64,000 nt of DNA, taken from positions 1,116,001 through 1,180,000 of the forward strand of contig NZ_CP032819.1 in the NCBI RefSeq assembly GCF_003991565.1. The letters are read 5' to 3'. Shown here piece after piece: positions 61,259 to 64,000 of this stretch (its first letter is position 1; every line of letters starts with the position of its first letter). The notes under the pieces were generated by a model that had not been told where the DNA came from, searched no databases, and saw only the letters and a program-made list of their open reading frames with translations. Made by a program: the position numbers and the translations under genes. This stretch comes from Butyricimonas faecalis. GTDB lineage: Bacteria; Bacteroidota; Bacteroidia; Bacteroidales; Marinifilaceae.

Positions 61259-62154
61259 AGAATTTGACCAAAACCCAACAATAAGGAAATCAATAAGGTT
61301 GTGATGGAAAGAAATTTCAATTGAGAATCCAGAGCACGTCCTTCTCCTTGATACACATGCTTCAAGTGTACTACCAATAATGGCAAGGTCAGCAAAAAAA
61401 GAAAGCCAGTCCATCCGGCTGAGTGCAACATGGAGTACAATACTAGGCAGATCACGGTCAATAGCGTAATCACGAAATGATATATTTTCGCACCTCGTAT
61501 ACCCAAGATAACCGGGATGGTACGTTTACCGCAAACCGAATCATTCTCGATATCGCGGATATTATTCATATTCAAAACGCCGGAAGAAAGAAAGCCGATG
61601 GCTGCTGCCGGTAAAGCACATACCCAAGACAAAACGCCGGACATGGCAAAATAACTTCCCATCACGCTCACTAACCCAAAAAAGATAAACACGAAAAGGT
61701 CACCCAGTCCCCGATAACCATAAGCACTTTTTCCTACCGTATATTTCACGGCAGCCACGATGGATGCACCTCCGGCAATAAACAAGGAGATACTTTTCCA
61801 ATTCAATAAATCCCGGAAGGCTTCATAGATTAACAGGCTACCGGTGATGACTGCAACCACGCCAAAAACAATCATGGCTTGTATCATTTCCCGCATACTC
61901 AAAGCACCACTTTGAGCACTCCGAATGGGGCCTAAACGATGTTCATTATCTGTTCCCTTGGTTAAATCCCCTACCTCATTCGCCAGATTGGACAATATTT
62001 GCAAAGCAACCGTGGTGAGCATGGCCCACACGAAGGTCATTGTCTTAAAATACCCGTCACTTGCCGCCAACAGAGAACCTAGTAATACACCCGATAGGGA
62101 TAAAGGTAATGTTCTTAACCGAAAACTCGTGATATATGCCCGAACTTTAGACAT
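61255..62154 (-). CDS. menA: 1,4-dihydroxy-2-naphthoate polyprenyltransferase
   Basis: A 299-residue membrane prenyltransferase of the UbiA family that attaches the isoprenoid tail in menaquinone synthesis. The two Asp-rich motifs are visible as NEVGDLTKGTDNEHRLGPIR and NMNNIRDIENDSVCGKRT, among about nine membrane segments. It fits an anaerobe using menaquinone, the likely electron acceptor also for the VKOR fusion at 31.5 kb. Preceded by a palindromic repeat rather than a clear promoter. Confidence 0.92.
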   Translation of the reverse strand: MSKVRAYITSFRLRTLPLSLSGVLLGSLLAASDGYFKTMTFVWAMLTTVALQILSNLANEVGDLTKGTDNEHRLGPIRSAQSGALSMREMIQAMIVFGVVAVITGSLLIYEAFRDLLNWKSISLFIAGGASIVAAVKYTVGKSAYGYRGLGDLFVFIFFGLVSVMGSYFAMSGVLSWVCALPAAAIGFLSSGVLNMNNIRDIENDSVCGKRTIPVILGIRGAKIYHFVITLLTVICLVLYSMLHSAGWTGFLFLLTLPLLVVHLKHVYQGEGRALDSQLKFLSITTLLISLLLGFGQIL

Positions 62155-62188
62155 TTTCTATTACTTAAATCTATTTTTAGCTTTTCAA

Positions 62189-62245
62189 CTACCCCCTCTA
62201 ACTCCCCCTTACACAGGGGGAGAATACGCTGCATGAAAACACTGG
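62189..62245. repeat. Partial copy of the palindromic intergenic repeat
   Basis: One arm (CTACCCCCTCTAACTCCCCC, palindrome to GGGGG) plus ~25 bp of the element core (ATACGCTGCATGAAAACACT) similar to 14298-14320. The second arm is missing. Confidence 0.7.
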
Positions 62246-62259
62246 AGGTAATTTTTAAT

Positions 62260-63099
62260 TTATTTTTTCAATTTCAGTTCTTTCTCCTCGATAATCACCT
62301 TGTGCTGTTTGAATAAGCCGCCAACCGTCTTTTTGTAATTCTTTTTGCTACACCCAAAAAGACGGTATATTTCATCCGGGTTACTCTTATCCGATACGGC
62401 TAAAGAGCCCCCGTTCTCTTCCAGCTTTTTCAATATCAAGGCTGCAAGACGATCAATTTGTTCATGACCATCATTCTTTTGTAGAATACAATCGATTTTC
62501 CCGTCTTCCCGAATCGTCTTAATGTAACCGGTCAAGTGTTGGCCAATGGATATGGGTTGAAATATCTCGTTACGATAGATAATAGCCTCGTGGCTGTTAT
62601 TAACGATGACACTATACCCTAAATCCGTACGCCGGGCAACGATTAACTCAACCTCCTGTCCCAGTTTGTAATCTGCCGGGGTTTTATCGAGGAAACGATT
62701 TAACCTCGTGGAAGCGACAATTCGGTCTGTCGTTTTGTCCACATAGACATAAACCAGGTATTCACGTCCCACCACCATCTCTTCCCGTTGTTCCCGGAAA
62801 GGAACCAGCAAATCCTTACGCAATCCCCAGTCCAGAAAGGCACCCACTCGACTCGTTCCCACCACTTTCATCAAAGCAAAATCACCCACGACAGCCTTAG
62901 GTATTGTCATCGTGGCAATCACCCGATCTTCCGAGTCAAAATAAATGAAAACATTTAATTCGTCACCTTCCTTACATTCGGCCGGAGCTGTTTCTTTGGG
63001 TAACAAAATCTCCCCCCAATACTCTCCTCCATCCAAATAAACACCAAAATCCACGATCTTAACGACCTTCAATATGTTGTATTCGCCTAACTTTATCAT
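62260..63099 (-). CDS. CvfB-like S1-domain RNA-binding protein
   Basis: A 279-residue cytoplasmic protein with consecutive OB/S1-like domains: VVKIVDFGVYLDGGEYWGEIL (1), FALMKVVGTSRVGAFLDWGLRKDLLVPF (2) and a third at ~140-210 (GYIKTIREDGKIDCIL). A C-terminal winged-helix ends in GCSKKNYKKTVGGLFKQHKV. This order matches CvfB/YitL, an RNA-binding virulence regulator in Gram-positives with housekeeping relatives in Bacteroidetes. A minus-7 box lies just upstream. Confidence 0.9.
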   Translation of the reverse strand: MIKLGEYNILKVVKIVDFGVYLDGGEYWGEILLPKETAPAECKEGDELNVFIYFDSEDRVIATMTIPKAVVGDFALMKVVGTSRVGAFLDWGLRKDLLVPFREQREEMVVGREYLVYVYVDKTTDRIVASTRLNRFLDKTPADYKLGQEVELIVARRTDLGYSVIVNNSHEAIIYRNEIFQPISIGQHLTGYIKTIREDGKIDCILQKNDGHEQIDRLAALILKKLEENGGSLAVSDKSNPDEIYRLFGCSKKNYKKTVGGLFKQHKVIIEEKELKLKK

Positions 63100-63116
63100 A
63101 TTCTGTTATTTTGATG

Positions 63117-63124
63117 CAAAGATA
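63117..63124 (-). promoter_or_regulatory. Minus-7 box (TATCTTTG) for the CvfB-like gene
   Basis: An exact TAnnTTTG match on the minus strand, 18 bp before the start at 63099. Confidence 0.6.
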
Positions 63125-63153
63125 GGAATAATTTTAGATTTAAAATCACTACA

Positions 63154-64000
63154 TCATTTAAAAGCTTTCTCCGATAATCCCGGTCCATTTAACTTCAACT
63201 GATCAAAATACTCCGGTACCGGACGGCCCATTAATTTATCAACATAGATTTTAGCCAGATATTGAGATAACATGAAACCATGTCCCCGCATACCGACAAA
63301 CAGACCTAACTCGGGATCAACGATATAGCGAGGCTCCGTGTAATAACCTGACCACGTGGCTTGTATACTTACTCCCGCCAACTCGGGCACCCAATCCACG
63401 AAGAATTCACTGACAATTTCCATGAACTCCTTCGTATTCAAGATCAAATTTTTATCCGTCCTCAACGCATCCACCCGCGGAGAAGCACAACCGATAATCT
63501 GTCCTGTGTGGAGTAGTTGTTGCCCATAAACAGCGGAGAACCCTTTATATTCCTGCCGATCTATCAACATATCCAAACTATCACCGTTTTTTCCCAGCAT
63601 AGGTAAACGACGAGTGATAAACGCCTGATGGCGTACCGGGTACAATCCTGCATGAATTCCCAATCCCTCGCATATCTTTCCAGCCCCGGCTCCCAAGGCA
63701 TTCACGAATATCTCCGTACGGAATTCTACGTATTTCTTATCATGTGTCAATACTAATATACTATATGTCGATCCCTCTTTCATTACTTCCAGCACCTTGC
63801 AATCTTCCACGATCCGTCCCCCGGCTGAAACACCCATATTACGAATTAAATCAACCACTTTACCGGGTGTTGCCTGCCAGCAATCATTGGTAATCAAAGC
63901 TCCCAAGTAACGCTTGGACTTCGTGCTGAAATAAGGAGAAATCTCCTTGTGGAAGTTCTTCGGGTCAACCATAAAAGCATCCGACCACGCACGACTTGCA
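63154..64000 (-). CDS. FAD-dependent oxidoreductase, DAO family (5' truncated by window edge)
   Basis: The frame is open to the window edge, so the visible ~282 residues are the C-terminal part; the FAD-binding GxGxxG lies outside. Visible features typical of DAO/glycine-oxidase-like enzymes are PGKVVDLIRNM..GGRIVEDCKVLEV, the FVNALGAGAGKICEGLGI block, YPVRHQAFITRRLP and the C-terminal FAD-site GLFVGMRGHGFMLSQYLAKIYVDKLMG. It probably oxidises an amine or imino acid. Substrate unknown. Confidence 0.85.
   Translation of the reverse strand, partial: ASRAWSDAFMVDPKNFHKEISPYFSTKSKRYLGALITNDCWQATPGKVVDLIRNMGVSAGGRIVEDCKVLEVMKEGSTYSILVLTHDKKYVEFRTEIFVNALGAGAGKICEGLGIHAGLYPVRHQAFITRRLPMLGKNGDSLDMLIDRQEYKGFSAVYGQQLLHTGQIIGCASPRVDALRTDKNLILNTKEFMEIVSEFFVDWVPELAGVSIQATWSGYYTEPRYIVDPELGLFVGMRGHGFMLSQYLAKIYVDKLMGRPVPEYFDQLKLNGPGLSEKAFK

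Overview
The window is Bacteroidota (Bacteroidales) chromosome. The evidence is recurrent TAnnTTTG minus-7 boxes, a FimB/Mfa2-plus-fimbrillin (type V pilus) operon, DUF4857, DUF3127 and PCMD families, and a GG-leader peptide operon of Bacteroidetes style. Gene content and feel suggest Odoribacteraceae (Butyricimonas/Odoribacter-like), but that assignment is inference. No rRNA, tRNA or CRISPR array was seen.

Layout. 0-3.8 kb: end of an outer-membrane barrel gene, then an ABC exporter operon (ATPase, permease, DUF4857 protein, OB-fold lipoprotein). 3.8-4.3 kb: palindromic and tandem intergenic repeats. 4.3-13.6 kb: envelope and ion homeostasis genes (MarC, Ca2+ P-type ATPase, CPA2 antiporter, CBS-domain membrane protein, NifX-like protein, M23 peptidase). 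13.6-18.8 kb: a rearranged segment. A DUF308 gene and the 3' end of ispE occur twice, separated by two AT-rich lipoprotein genes. One copy carries an IS110-family element inserted in the palindromic repeat. The other copy carries the same repeat in flipped orientation. 18.9-22.1 kb: divergent ispE/PAP2 promoter, nitronate monooxygenase-like enzyme, PCMD protein.

22.7-32.7 kb is the most interesting region: a six-gene co-oriented RiPP operon with its precursor gene in front. It encodes a Cys-rich GG-leader precursor, a radical SAM/SPASM maturase, two tandem outer-membrane beta-barrel proteins, a C39-peptidase ABC exporter, a 62-residue stub resembling only the N-terminus of an HlyD adaptor, and a VKOR-thioredoxin fusion. 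A 13-bp intercistronic hairpin separates precursor from machinery. I propose that the precursor is modified by the rSAM enzyme, cleaved and exported by the C39 transporter, disulfide-bonded by the VKOR fusion, and moved across the outer membrane by the barrels.

32.8-39.2 kb: a type V pilus operon (OmpA-like protein, FimB/Mfa2 anchor, three fimbrillins, one fimbrillin-like protein with BspA-type LRRs). 39.3-46.9 kb: an IMP dehydrogenase that closely resembles the Tritrichomonas foetus enzyme, a glycosyltransferase pair, and dnaK. 46.9-51.8 kb: degraded region with a tyrosine recombinase remnant, a histidine kinase and an ABC permease that have both lost their 5' ends at one junction, and a frameshifted second permease. 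51.8-64 kb: Tex, a helicase-nuclease fusion of possible defence function, DUF3795, LolD-like ATPase, two FKBP isomerases, DUF3127, a CPBP protease, menA, CvfB and a partial FAD oxidoreductase.

The second highlight is the IS110 element. Its 5' noncoding region contains, in the order expected for a bridge RNA, segments matching the left target, right target, left donor and right donor sequences actually present at its ends.
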